DNA of 64,000 nt from Streptomyces cinnamoneus (GTDB taxonomy: Bacteria; Actinomycetota; Actinomycetes; Streptomycetales; Streptomycetaceae). Both the position numbers and the translations under genes were made by a program. Shown here piece by piece: positions 9,289 to 17,796 of this stretch. Position 1 is the stretch's first letter. Each line of letters starts with the position of its first letter. The stretch is taken from contig NZ_PKFQ01000001.1 of NCBI RefSeq assembly GCF_002939475.1, positions 5,949,001 through 6,013,000 of the forward strand, in the 5' to 3' direction. The notes beneath the pieces were generated by a model. The model saw only the letters and a program-made list of their open reading frames with translations, made no database searches and was not told where the DNA came from.

Positions 9289-9514
9289 TGATCGCCTCCA
9301 GCGCCGCCTGCGGCGCACGTCGGGGTTGGGATGCAGATTCATCCCCTTCCCGGGACGGCGCGTGTGCGCGGGTCACCCGAATGCCGCACGGTTCACCCGT
9401 CCACCCCGCGGGACTCGCGCGGACCCCGAGCCCCGCCAACGATCGGTACGTACCCCGGCCCATCCGAGCCCGGCGGTCCCTCCCTGCTCTCGAGGACGAG
9501 AAGAGGTACGCCGT
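9289..9514. promoter_or_regulatory. Divergent promoter region of the spore-pigment cluster
   Basis: The 226 bases between the divergent hydroxylase and ORFI must hold both promoters; in S. coelicolor the equivalent gap carries sporulation-specific whiE promoters. Two direct repeats TCACCCG (9373-9379 and 9393-9399) lie exactly 20 bases apart, two helical turns. A 10-bp palindrome GGTACGTACC lies at 9445-9454. AGAGG at 9502-9506 serves as the ORFI ribosome site. I cannot assign sigma-factor boxes with confidence. Confidence 0.55.
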
Positions 9515-10636
9515 ATGACCAGCGCGGCACGTGTATCGCAGTCGGCCTTCGACGGTTCCAGGCTGCGGGTGATCCTGTTGCTGGACCTGTACGAAGGAGC
9601 CCAGCAGCAGTTCCTCGAGGCCTACGAGGTGATGCGCAGGCAGGTCGCCGACGTCCCGGGACACATCAGCGACCAGCTGTGCCAGTCCATCGAGAACCCC
9701 TCGCAGTGGCTCATCACCAGCGAGTGGGAGAGCGCTCCGCCCTTCCTCGCCTGGGTGAACAGCGAGGAGCACGTCGAGACCGTCCGGCCGATGCACGCCT
9801 GCGTCCGGGACACCCGGTCGATGCGCTACAGCATCCTGCGGGAGACCGGCGGCCGGCGGCCGCTCACCCCGGACGCGGTCCCGGACCCGAAGGTGACGGC
9901 CCGCGTGGGCGACGGAGTCACCCGCCACGCCCTCACCTTCACCGTCAAACCGGGCTCCGAGTCCAAGGTCGCGGAACTGCTCGCCGGCTACGAGTCGCCC
10001 GAGGCACAGGTCGACGAGAAGACCCGGCTGCGCCGCACCTCACTGTTCATGCACGGCAACCGGGTCGTCCGGGCCGTGGAGGTCGAGGGCGACCTGCTGG
10101 CCGCGCTGCGCCATGTCGCCCGCCAGCCCGAGGTCCGGGCCGTCGAGGAGGCCATCAACCCTTACCTGGAGCAGGACCGGGACCTCACCAGCCCCGAATC
10201 GGCCCGCCTCTTCTTCACCCGGGCGGCGCTGCCCTCCGTGCACCACGTCATCTCCGACCGCCCCGAGCCGGCCGGCCTGCGGCGCCACGCGCTGTACTAC
10301 CCGGCCAAGGCGGGCTGCGGAATGGAGCTGGCCAGGTTCCTCGCCCGGCAGGGCGAGGCGGCCGCGGCCGCCCCGGACAGCCCCGTGCACAGCAGCACCG
10401 TCTTCCAGCGCGACGACATCGTGGTCCGCCTCATCGACATCACCGGTGACGTCGACCTCGACCCGGCGGCCTCGCTCGGCCTCAAGGGCCCCGGCGCGGC
10501 CGCCGAGCTGGAGCGTCTCCTCGACGGCACCGCCATCGGCGTCGAGGGCTCCCTGGCGACGGACCGCAACATCAACCGACTCCTGTCGCACGCCGACATG
10601 CTGCCCATCACCGACCGCAGGTCGGCAGCTGCCTGA
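9515..10636 (+). CDS. whiE-ORFI: SchA/CurD-like spore-pigment protein (WhiE ORFI type)
   Basis: The protein has 373 aa. Residues about 1-110 form a ferredoxin-like fold domain of the antibiotic-biosynthesis-monooxygenase type (LRVILLLDLYEGAQQQFLEAYEVM, split over two strands). The rest has two SchA/CurD-type repeats, for example RHALTFTVKPGSESKVAELL and RHALYYPAKAGCGMELARFL, so the protein is a tandem of related modules. This family is known from whiE, sch and cur spore-pigment clusters. Its biochemical step is not settled; an accessory oxygenase or cyclase role is inferred from the fold. The ATG at 9515 is chosen over longer options because it follows AGAGG and begins where homologues begin. 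Confidence 0.82.
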   Translation: MTSAARVSQSAFDGSRLRVILLLDLYEGAQQQFLEAYEVMRRQVADVPGHISDQLCQSIENPSQWLITSEWESAPPFLAWVNSEEHVETVRPMHACVRDTRSMRYSILRETGGRRPLTPDAVPDPKVTARVGDGVTRHALTFTVKPGSESKVAELLAGYESPEAQVDEKTRLRRTSLFMHGNRVVRAVEVEGDLLAALRHVARQPEVRAVEEAINPYLEQDRDLTSPESARLFFTRAALPSVHHVISDRPEPAGLRRHALYYPAKAGCGMELARFLARQGEAAAAAPDSPVHSSTVFQRDDIVVRLIDITGDVDLDPAASLGLKGPGAAAELERLLDGTAIGVEGSLATDRNINRLLSHADMLPITDRRSAAA

Positions 10637-10700
10637 CGGGCCGCCGCGGCCCCGCCGCGGCGGCCTCCCGCATGTCATCGCCACACCCGGAGGTATCAAC

Positions 10701-11183
10701 ATGCTCACGCAGCATCCGCGCATCGTGAACCTGAGCGACACGGAGCCCAACCGCAGGCGCGGAGGTGACCTCCGGGCCATGCTCACACCGGCCACGGTCG
10801 GCTCCACCAGCGGTTTCATGGGGCTGGCCATCATTCAGCCGGGCGAGCGGATCGGCGAGCACTACCACCCGTACTCCGAGGAGTTCGTGTACGTCGTCTC
10901 CGGCTCGCTGGAGGTCGACCTGGACGGCGAGCCGCACGCCCTGCGGCCCGACCAGGGTCTGCTGATCCCCATCGAGGTCCGGCACCGGTTCCGCAACGTC
11001 GGTGACACCGAAGCCCGCATGGTCTTCCATCTGGGACCGCTCGCCCCGCACCCGAGCCTCGGTCACGTCGACACGGAGGACACCGGCGCGGCCGGGCACG
11101 TCTCCGAGCCGGCCGCCACCGGGCCGCACATGACCGGGCAGGCCCCCGGACAGCCGGCCGGGCGGACAGGGGCGCTCGAGTGA
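10701..11183 (+). CDS. whiE-ORFII: Cupin-domain protein (WhiE ORFII type)
   Basis: The 160-aa protein has one cupin barrel: GERIGEHYHPYSEEFVYVVSG gives the metal-binding HxH...E set, and PIEVRHRFRNVGD supplies the second His motif. Small cupins of this type accompany aromatic polyketide clusters (TcmJ, WhiE ORFII) and are thought to help cyclisation or stabilise the PKS complex. The ATG at 10701 has CCGGAGGT seven bases before it. The stop overlaps the KS-alpha GTG start by four bases, which implies translational coupling. Confidence 0.85.
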   Translation: MLTQHPRIVNLSDTEPNRRRGGDLRAMLTPATVGSTSGFMGLAIIQPGERIGEHYHPYSEEFVYVVSGSLEVDLDGEPHALRPDQGLLIPIEVRHRFRNVGDTEARMVFHLGPLAPHPSLGHVDTEDTGAAGHVSEPAATGPHMTGQAPGQPAGRTGALE

Positions 11184-12448
11184 CCCGCCGCGTCGCCGTC
11201 ACCGGCATAGGGGTGGTCGCCCCGGGCGGCACCGGAGCGGCGGGTTTCTGGGACCTCCTCGTCCAGGGCCGGACCGCGACCCGCGGCATCACGCTGTTCG
11301 ACCCGGCGGGGCTGCGCTCCCGGATAGCCGCCGAGTGCGACTTCGATCCGCAGGCCCACGGCCTGGACCAGGAGTTCACCGAGCGCGCCGACCGCTACGT
11401 CCAGTTCGCGGTGGTCGCCGCCGAGGAAGCCGTACGCGACTGCGGGCTCGACACCGCCGCCGAGGATCCCTGGCGGATCGGCGTCTCGCTGGGCACCGCG
11501 GTCGGCGGCACCACCCGCCTCGAGCACGACTATGTGCTGGTCAGCCAGAGCGGCCGGCGGTGGGACGTGGACCACCACCGGGCCGGCCCCCAGCTGCACA
11601 CGGCCTTCTCGCCGAGCACGCTGGCCTCGGTCGTGGCCGAACGGTTCGGGGCCCGCGGGCCGGTGCAGGCCGTCTCCACCGGCTGCACCTCCGGCCTCGA
11701 CGCGGTCGGCTACGCCTTCCACACCATCGAGGAGGGCCGGGCGGACGTCTGTATCGCGGGCGCCTCGGACTCGCCCATTTCGCCGATCACGATGGCCTGC
11801 TTCGACGCCATCAAGGCGACGTCGCCCGACAACGACGACCCCGAGCACGCCTCCAAGCCCTTCGACAACCGCCGCAACGGCTTCGTCATGGGCGAAGGCG
11901 CGGCGGTCCTCGTCCTGGAGGACTACGAGCACGCCCGGGCCCGCGACGCGCACATCCACTGCGAGATCAGCGGCTACGCCACCTATGGCAACGCCTACCA
12001 CATGACCGGTCTGACCACCGAGGGGCTTGAGATGTCCCGCGCCATCGACACCGCGCTCGGACAGGCCGGACTCGGCCCCACCGCGATCGACTACGTCAAC
12101 GCGCACGGCTCCGGCACACGGCAGAACGACCGGCACGAGACCGCCGCCGTGAAGCTGTCGCTGGGCGCTCACGCCTACGACACGCCGATGAGCTCCATCA
12201 AGTCCATGGTGGGGCACTCGCTCGGCGCGATCGGCGCGATTGAGGTCGCCGCCTGCGTACTCGCGCTCAAGCACCAGGTGGTGCCCCCGACGGCCAACTA
12301 TGAGACTCCCGACCCCGAGTGCGACCTGGACTACGTGCCACGCATCGCCCGCCCCCGGAAGCTGAGGAACGTGCTCTCCGTCGGCAGCGGTTTCGGCGGC
12401 TTCCAGTCCGCCGTGCTCCTGACCCGGACGGGCGGGAGGACACGATGA
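11180..12448 (+). CDS. whiE-ORFIII: Ketosynthase alpha of the spore-pigment minimal PKS
   Basis: This 422-aa beta-ketoacyl synthase condenses malonyl units on the ACP together with its CLF partner. The active-site Cys is Cys169 in STGCTSGLDAVG, and the catalytic His residues lie in VNAHGSGTRQND and SSIKSMVGHSLGAIG. Length and motifs are normal for type II KS-alpha. It starts with GTG inside the cupin stop and ends with an ATGA overlap into the CLF gene, so KS and CLF are made in equal amounts, as expected for the heterodimer. By homology to WhiE the chain should be long (C24 class), which is an inference. Confidence 0.93.
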   Translation: MTRRVAVTGIGVVAPGGTGAAGFWDLLVQGRTATRGITLFDPAGLRSRIAAECDFDPQAHGLDQEFTERADRYVQFAVVAAEEAVRDCGLDTAAEDPWRIGVSLGTAVGGTTRLEHDYVLVSQSGRRWDVDHHRAGPQLHTAFSPSTLASVVAERFGARGPVQAVSTGCTSGLDAVGYAFHTIEEGRADVCIAGASDSPISPITMACFDAIKATSPDNDDPEHASKPFDNRRNGFVMGEGAAVLVLEDYEHARARDAHIHCEISGYATYGNAYHMTGLTTEGLEMSRAIDTALGQAGLGPTAIDYVNAHGSGTRQNDRHETAAVKLSLGAHAYDTPMSSIKSMVGHSLGAIGAIEVAACVLALKHQVVPPTANYETPDPECDLDYVPRIARPRKLRNVLSVGSGFGGFQSAVLLTRTGGRTR

Positions 12449-13692
12449 GCACACGGCGCCCCCCGCGCGCGGTCGTCACCGGGATCGGCGTGATCGCCCC
12501 CAACGGCTTGCGCACCGACGCGTACTGGAAGTCCGTCCGGGAAGGCGTGGTCGTCCTGGACCGGATCACCCGCGAGGGGTGCGAGCACCTGCCCCTCAAG
12601 GTCGCCGGCCAGGTCGAGGGGTTCGACGCCCAGGCCCTCATCGAAGAGCGCTTCCTCGTCCAGACCGACCGCTTCACCCACTACGCCATGGCCGCCGCCG
12701 CACTCGCCCTCGACGACGCCGGCCTCGGCCACGAGGCCGGCGAGGAGCCCTTCTCCTTCGGCGTGGTCACCGCCGCCGGGTCCGGCGGCGGCGAGTTCGG
12801 CCAGCGGGAGCTCCAGAAGCTGTGGGGCCAGGGCTCGAAGTTCGTCGGCCCCTACCAGTCCATCGCCTGGTTCTACGCGGCGAGCACCGGCCAGATCTCC
12901 ATCCGGCACGGCTTCAAGGGGCCGTGCGCGGTGGTCGCCGGCGACGAGGCCGGCGGCCTGGAATCGCTCGCCCACGCGGCCCGGGCCGTCCGCCGGGGTA
13001 CCGGCACGGTGGTCGCCGGCGCCGCCGAGGCACCGCTCGCCCCGTACTCGATGGTGTGCCAGCTCGGCTACCCGGAACTGAGCACGGTCGAGGAGCCCGA
13101 CCGCGCCTATCGCCCCTTCACGTCGGCCGCGTGCGGTTTCGTGCCGGCGGAAGGCGGAGCGATGCTCGTCCTGGAGGACGAGCAGCGCGCCCGCGACCGC
13201 GGAGCGGCCGTCCGGGCGGTCGTGGCCGGCCACGGCGCCACCTTCACCGGTGCCTCGCGCTGGACCGAGTCCCGCGAGGGACTCGCCCACGCCATCCGGG
13301 TCGCCCTCGACGAGGCCGGCTGCGCCCCGGAAGAGGTCGACGCCGTCTTCGCCGACGCCCTGGGCGTCCCGGAGGCGGACCGCGCCGAGGCGCTGGCCCT
13401 CGCCGACGCGCTGGGCGCCCATGCCCGCCGCGTGCCCGTGACGGCCCCGAAGACCGGGAGCGGGCGGGCCTACTGCGGGGCCTCGGTACTGGACACCGCG
13501 GCCGCGGTGCTCGCCATGGAGCACGGTCTGGTGCCGCCCACCCCCAACGTGTTCGACATCGCCTGCGACCTCGACCTGGTGATGTCTCGCGCTCGGCCCG
13601 CCGAGCTGCGCACGGTCCTCGTCCTCAGCAGGGGACTCATGGGAACCAACGCGGCGCTGGTAGTGCGCCGCGACGGCGACGCCGCCCGGTGA
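12445..13692 (+). CDS. whiE-ORFIV: Chain length factor (KS-beta)
   Basis: The 415-aa KS-like partner of the preceding KS-alpha lacks the nucleophilic Cys. The corresponding segment reads AGDEAGGLES, with Glu168 where most CLFs have Gln in (D)QAGGLD. Other landmarks are CGASVLDTAAAVLAMEHG and the C-terminal VLSRGLMGTNAALVV. CLF sets polyketide length through the tunnel at the heterodimer interface. The ATG at 12445 overlaps the KS-alpha stop (ATGA). The Glu for Gln change is noted as a finding; I cannot tell from memory whether all WhiE-type CLFs share it. Confidence 0.92.
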   Translation: MSTRRPPRAVVTGIGVIAPNGLRTDAYWKSVREGVVVLDRITREGCEHLPLKVAGQVEGFDAQALIEERFLVQTDRFTHYAMAAAALALDDAGLGHEAGEEPFSFGVVTAAGSGGGEFGQRELQKLWGQGSKFVGPYQSIAWFYAASTGQISIRHGFKGPCAVVAGDEAGGLESLAHAARAVRRGTGTVVAGAAEAPLAPYSMVCQLGYPELSTVEEPDRAYRPFTSAACGFVPAEGGAMLVLEDEQRARDRGAAVRAVVAGHGATFTGASRWTESREGLAHAIRVALDEAGCAPEEVDAVFADALGVPEADRAEALALADALGAHARRVPVTAPKTGSGRAYCGASVLDTAAAVLAMEHGLVPPTPNVFDIACDLDLVMSRARPAELRTVLVLSRGLMGTNAALVVRRDGDAAR

Positions 13693-13716
13693 CCGGGCGG
13701 GGAAGGAGAAACGTAT

Positions 13717-13977
13717 ATGACCATCAAGGAACTCACCTTCGGAGAACTCGCCGCGCTGATGAAGCAGTCGGCCGGCGTCACGGGCGACCCGGCCCGGCTG
13801 GAGCAGGCGCCCGACACGCCGTTCGCCTCCCTCGGGGTCGATTCCCTGGGCCTGCTGGGCATCGTCGGCGAGCTGGAGAACCGGTACGCCGTGTCGTTGC
13901 CCACCGACGCGGAGCGCTGCAAGACGCCCGCCGAGTTCATCGGCGTGGTCAACGACGCCCTGAAGACGGGGGTGTGA
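13717..13977 (+). CDS. whiE-ORFV: Acyl carrier protein of the spore-pigment PKS
   Basis: The 86-aa type II ACP carries the phosphopantetheine attachment Ser43 in LGVDSLGLLG. Flanking helices follow normal ACP spacing (ELENRYAVSLP). The ATG at 13717 follows GGAAGGAG at good distance. The gene sits between CLF and the aromatase as in whiE and completes the minimal PKS. Confidence 0.93.
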   Translation: MTIKELTFGELAALMKQSAGVTGDPARLEQAPDTPFASLGVDSLGLLGIVGELENRYAVSLPTDAERCKTPAEFIGVVNDALKTGV

Positions 13978-13978
13978 C

Positions 13979-14458
13979 GTGTCCGGACACACCGACAACA
14001 GCATCATCATCGACGCCCCGCTCGATCTCGTCTGGGACATGACGAACGACATCGAGAACTGGCCGCAGCTGTTCAGCGAGTACGCCTCGGTCGAGGTGCT
14101 CTCCCGCAAGGGCGACACCACCACCTTCCGCCTGACCATGCACCCGGACGCCGACGGCAAGGTCTGGAACTGGGTGTCCGAGCGCACCATGGACCGCGCG
14201 CGGCTGACCGTCAACGCCCACCGTGTCGAGACCGGGCCGTTCGCCCGCATGAACATCCGGTGGGAGTACGCGGAGCTGCCCGGCGGCGTTCGGATGCGCT
14301 GGGTCCAGGACTTCGCGATGAAACCCGACGCCCCCGTCGACGACGAGTGGATGACGGACAACATCAACCGCAACTCCCGCACCCAGATGGCCCTCATCCG
14401 GGACCGCATCGAGCAGGCCGCGGGCGAGCGCCGGAGCGCATCGGTCATGCCTGCCTGA
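13979..14458 (+). CDS. whiE-ORFVI: Single-domain aromatase/cyclase (SRPBCC fold)
   Basis: The 159-aa protein is a START-like polyketide cyclase. It begins NSIIIDAPLDLVWDMTNDIE, typical of the family, and has WPQLFSEYASVEVL and the C-terminal IRDRIEQ helix. WhiE ORFVI is a mono-domain ARO/CYC that closes and aromatises the first ring at C9-C14; the same role is inferred here. The GTG at 13979 lies one base after the ACP stop, so the genes are co-translated. Confidence 0.9.
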   Translation: MSGHTDNSIIIDAPLDLVWDMTNDIENWPQLFSEYASVEVLSRKGDTTTFRLTMHPDADGKVWNWVSERTMDRARLTVNAHRVETGPFARMNIRWEYAELPGGVRMRWVQDFAMKPDAPVDDEWMTDNINRNSRTQMALIRDRIEQAAGERRSASVMPA

Positions 14459-14482
14459 CGGCACCCCCAGGAAGGACAGCCG

Positions 14483-14815
14483 ATGCACCACACACTCATC
14501 GTCGCCCGCATGGCGCCCGGTTCGGCACCGGCGATCGCGGACGTCTTCGCCGACTCCGACCGCGGCGAACTGCCGCACCTGGTCGGGGTCACCCGGCGCA
14601 GCCTCTTCCAGTTCGACGACATCTACATGCACCTCATCGAGGCCGAGCGGGATCCGGCGCCCGCCATCGCCGAACTGGCCGGCCATCCCGAGTTCCGCAG
14701 CATCAGCGAGCGGCTGTCGACGCACGTCAGCGCGTACGACCCGGAGACCTGGCGCGGCCCCCGGGACGCCATGGCGCACTGCTTCTACCGCTGGGAGCGC
14801 AGCGCGGTGCCCTGA
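14483..14815 (+). CDS. whiE-ORFVII: TcmI-family polyketide cyclase
   Basis: The 110-aa protein is a small ferredoxin-like dimeric cyclase: HHTLIVARMAPGSAPAIADVF at the start and FQFDDIYMHLIEAERDPAPA in the middle fit the TcmI family, which closes later rings. ORFVII of whiE has the same place and size. The ATG follows GGAAGGA by seven bases. It is the last gene of the operon and is followed by a strong hairpin. Confidence 0.87.
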   Translation: MHHTLIVARMAPGSAPAIADVFADSDRGELPHLVGVTRRSLFQFDDIYMHLIEAERDPAPAIAELAGHPEFRSISERLSTHVSAYDPETWRGPRDAMAHCFYRWERSAVP

Positions 14816-14834
14816 CGGACAGACGAGGCCTGCG

Positions 14835-14878
14835 CCCGGGCCGCCGGCTCCCCGCGAAAGCGGGGCCGGCGGCCCGGG
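14835..14878. terminator. Long bidirectional hairpin between convergent operons
   Basis: CCCGGGCCGCCGGC (14835-14848) and GCCGGCGGCCCGGG (14865-14878) pair, with a further CCCGC/GCGGG stem and a GAAA loop at 14856-14859. It ends both the plus-strand pigment operon and the minus-strand methyltransferase operon. Confidence 0.8.
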
Positions 14879-14894
14879 GGTGTTCCGGCCCGGG

Positions 14895-15923
14895 TCAGGC
14901 TGGCACGGTGCACTCGAAGGCGTGGAGGTAGGCGTTGACCGGCCGGATCTCGCCGACGACCAGGCCGGCGCCGGTCAGCCGGTCCACCATGCTCTGCCGG
15001 GTGTGCTTGGCACCGCCGACGTTGAGCAGCAGCAACAGGTCCATGGCCGTCGTGAACCGCATGGACGGGGTGTCGTCCACCAGATTCTCGATGACCACGA
15101 CCCGGGCCCCCGCACGCGCCACCTTCCGGATGTTGGCCAGCGTCCTGCGGGTGCTGTCGTCGTCCCACTCCAAGATGTTCTTGATGATGTAGACGTCCGC
15201 CCGGACCGGGAGATCCTCGCGGCAGTCGCCGGGCACGATCCGCACCCGGGACGCCAGCGCGCCGCCGTCCCGCAGGCGGGGGTCGGCGTTGCCCACCACG
15301 GCCGGGAGGTCGAACAGCACGCCGTCGAGGCCGGGGTGTTTCTCCAGCAGACTCGCCAGGACGTGCCCCTGACCGCCGCCGATGTCCGCGACCGACGTCA
15401 CCCCGCGCAGATCGAGCAGCTCGGCGACGTCCCGCGCCGACTGCTCGCTCGACGTCGTCATCGCCCGGTTGAAGACGTACGCGGACTCCGGCGCGTCCTC
15501 GTTGAGGTACGTGAAGAACTCCCGGTCGTACACGTCCTCGAAGACGTTGCGGCCGGAACGCACCGCCTCGTCGAGCCGGGGCCACACGTCCCAGGTCCAC
15601 GGCTCGGTGCACCACAGCGCGATGTAGCGCAGGCTGCGCGGGTCGTCCTCGCGCAGCAGCCGGGACATCTCGGTGTGGGCGAAGGTGCCGTCGGGCTCCT
15701 CCTTGAAGACGCCCTGGCAGGACAGCGCGCGCAGCAGCCGGCGCAGCGTCCGCGGTTCGGTCTCCACCGCGGCCGCGAGGTCCTCCGCGGTCATGGGCGT
15801 GTCGCCGAGGGCGTCGGCGACGCCCAGGCGGGCGGCCGCGCGGATGGCGGCGGCGCACGCCGCGCCGAAGACGAGTTCCCTCAGCCGCATGGGCGGCGGG
15901 GGAGCCGGATCGAGGATCGTCAT
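14895..15923 (-). CDS. SAM-dependent O-methyltransferase (aromatic polyketide type)
   Basis: The 342-aa protein belongs to the dimeric plant-type/TcmN-like O-methyltransferase family. The N-terminal dimerisation and winged-helix part (ELVFGAACAAAIRAAARLGV, MTAEDLAAAVETEPRTLRRL) precedes the SAM motif VADIGGGQGHVLASLL. The catalytic-His position of this family falls in IIKNILEWDDDS, where Glu stands instead of the usual His, so the catalytic base is uncertain. Its start overlaps the stop of the upstream beta-helix gene by four bases (ATGA), so the two are coupled. Placed convergently beside the pigment operon, it may methylate a phenol of the pigment; S. coelicolor whiE is not known to include one. 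Confidence 0.8.
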   Translation of the reverse strand: MTILDPAPPPPMRLRELVFGAACAAAIRAAARLGVADALGDTPMTAEDLAAAVETEPRTLRRLLRALSCQGVFKEEPDGTFAHTEMSRLLREDDPRSLRYIALWCTEPWTWDVWPRLDEAVRSGRNVFEDVYDREFFTYLNEDAPESAYVFNRAMTTSSEQSARDVAELLDLRGVTSVADIGGGQGHVLASLLEKHPGLDGVLFDLPAVVGNADPRLRDGGALASRVRIVPGDCREDLPVRADVYIIKNILEWDDDSTRRTLANIRKVARAGARVVVIENLVDDTPSMRFTTAMDLLLLLNVGGAKHTRQSMVDRLTGAGLVVGEIRPVNAYLHAFECTVPA

Positions 15924-17077
15924 CTTTCGCCTTGCCTTTGCTGTCGTGCCGCGTGAGTGGGCGGACGGGGAGCGGAAGCGGAGGAAGCGGGCGACGCGGG
16001 GTGCGGCCGGCACAGGCCCGAGGGCTCGGAGCGGGTACAGGTGTTGCCGCGGAAGGTGTTGCCCGTGCCGGTGTCCCGGTTGGCGAGGTCGGCGGTGCCG
16101 TTGCGCAGCACCACGTTGTCGTGGATCTTGTTGCGCTCGTTGTGGGCGCCCACGAAGCTCTTGAACAGCACGATGCCGCCCGACAGTGGCGAGGACCCCA
16201 CGTTGCCGACGACCCGGTTGTACGTGACGAGCGTCTGCTCGGCGCCGGTGAGGACGATGCCCGAACCCTGTAGGGAGGGCAGGCGGGGCGTCTTCGGGCA
16301 CAGCTTGTTGTTCTCGTGGATGTTGTTGCGGCGCAGGGTCATCGCCCCGGCGCGCGGCGAGTTCTCGTCGCCCACCACGAAGAGGGCCGCGCAGTTGGCC
16401 GTCGCCTCGTTGTGCTCCACGGTCAGGTTGCGCAGGCGCCGCACCGTGATGCCGATCCGGTTGCCGGAGACACGGTTGTGGCTGACGACTGTGCCCTTGG
16501 TGTCGGCGGCCCCCTCCTCCTTGTCCATGGTGTTGGACAGGAAGAGCCCGGCGTCCCCGTTGTTGCGGGCGGTGTTCTGGAGCAACGAGCTGCGCAGTGA
16601 CCGCTCCTGGGCGATGCCCCAGGTGCCGTTCTTCTCCGCGGTGACCTGCTGAACCGTCAGCCGGTCGGTCCACGAGGCCCACAGCCCGTTCTTGGCGAAG
16701 CCACGCAGCGTCAGCGAGCGCACGCTGACGTTCGCCACGGGCCGCCCGGCCGATCCGGCCACACAGACGCCGTGACCCGCCGCGGCGCAGGGCCCGGTGC
16801 CGGTGCCGGTGGCACCGGCGGGGACGAGGACGGTGGAGGAGGGCCCCGACCCCCGGAGCGTCAGACGGGAGGTGCTGATGCGGACGCTCTCGCGGTAGGT
16901 GCCCGGTGAGAGAAGGATCGTGTCGCCGGGCCTCGCCGCGTCCACGGCCTTCTGGATCGACTGACCGGGGCGCACCCGGTGCACCGACCCACCATGAGTA
17001 GACGGTACGGCCGCCCCCGGCGGGGCGGCGGCGAGCGCCGCACCGCACGCCAGGAGCGCGATGTGTCGTGTAGCCAT
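15920..17077 (-). CDS. Secreted right-handed parallel beta-helix protein
   Basis: The 385-aa protein has a probable Sec signal (MATRHIALLACGAALAAAPP). It continues with VRPGQSIQKAVDAARPGDTI and LLSPGTYRESVRI, the classic opening of pectate-lyase-like beta-helices. Many Asn-ladder rungs follow (NGTWGI, NNGDAGLFLS, HENNKL, GNTFRGNTC). No lyase catalytic set is obvious, so it may bind or modify a surface polysaccharide. The C-terminus is Pro/Ala/Ser-rich. No clear Shine-Dalgarno precedes the ATG at 17077, so it may be leaderless or start further in. Coupled translation with the O-methyltransferase is unexpected for a secreted protein. Confidence 0.75.
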   Translation of the reverse strand: MATRHIALLACGAALAAAPPGAAVPSTHGGSVHRVRPGQSIQKAVDAARPGDTILLSPGTYRESVRISTSRLTLRGSGPSSTVLVPAGATGTGTGPCAAAGHGVCVAGSAGRPVANVSVRSLTLRGFAKNGLWASWTDRLTVQQVTAEKNGTWGIAQERSLRSSLLQNTARNNGDAGLFLSNTMDKEEGAADTKGTVVSHNRVSGNRIGITVRRLRNLTVEHNEATANCAALFVVGDENSPRAGAMTLRRNNIHENNKLCPKTPRLPSLQGSGIVLTGAEQTLVTYNRVVGNVGSSPLSGGIVLFKSFVGAHNERNKIHDNVVLRNGTADLANRDTGTGNTFRGNTCTRSEPSGLCRPHPASPASSASAPRPPTHAARQQRQGER

Positions 17078-17322
17078 AGTGCGAAGCTATGAGTGCCCGC
17101 CCCAGCCCGCCAACGCTGATCGGCCGGGTGGGCAGCGGCCGACCGAGCGGTCCGGCGGGGGCGGCGGCCTTGGCTGCGCCGTACGGGTGAACGGACCCGC
17201 TGTGCGGGTTCGCCCGTGGGGCGGCCGGCCCGGTGGGCCGCCCCACGGCGTGCTGCGGCCGGGCACTCGGTCAGCGTGCCCCCCGAACGCGCAGGGCTGA
17301 TCACCAGGCGCCGGCCTTATGA

Positions 17323-17760
17323 GGGCGGTCCATCGCCCGCACCGAACCCGGCCAAGCCCTTCTGCGCCGGATCGCCTCCCTGGGGCACGACGGCCTCTCT
17401 ACGCCTTCCTCGCCTCACCACACGAGACGCTCGGCATGATGTCCCTGGACGCCGACGACACCGCACTCGCGCCCTCACCGTCCTGCACACCCACGGCCAT
17501 GTCGACGACCCCACCCTCCAGCGCGCCGCCGACCGCATCCTGGCCGACGCCGACGCCGACGCCGACGGCCTACTCCGGCTGTACTTCACCCCCGAACGCC
17601 CCCGCATCGACTATGCCGAGGGGTGCGAGCGGCTGCGGTTGGACCCTGCCGGCGGCCTCGCCGAGCTTCTTACAGGCGTCGCCGTCGGCGCGGAGCCCCA
17701 GGCCGTGGTCGAGGACGTTGTGCCCGACGGCCGGGTGCGCGGCGAGCCGACGGGGCGGCG
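17323..17760 (+). pseudogene. Frameshifted remnant of an unrecognised gene
   Basis: Coding character passes through three frames: GQALLRRIASLGHDGL, then YAFLASPHETLGMMSLDADD, then ALTVLHTHGHVDDPTLQRAA with RILADADADADGLLRLYFTP and CERLRLDPAGGLAELLTGVA. These pieces read smoothly into each other, so one gene has taken two shifts and lost its start. I do not recognise the family. Confidence 0.4.
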
Positions 17761-17796
17761 TCGACGACGGGACGTTGCGTTTGAAGTAGAGGGGGT

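Noticed and set aside
15924..17246. N-terminal extension of the O-methyltransferase to 783 aa
   Set aside because: The extension is a shadow of the beta-helix gene in another frame; the family begins near the ATG at 15923.
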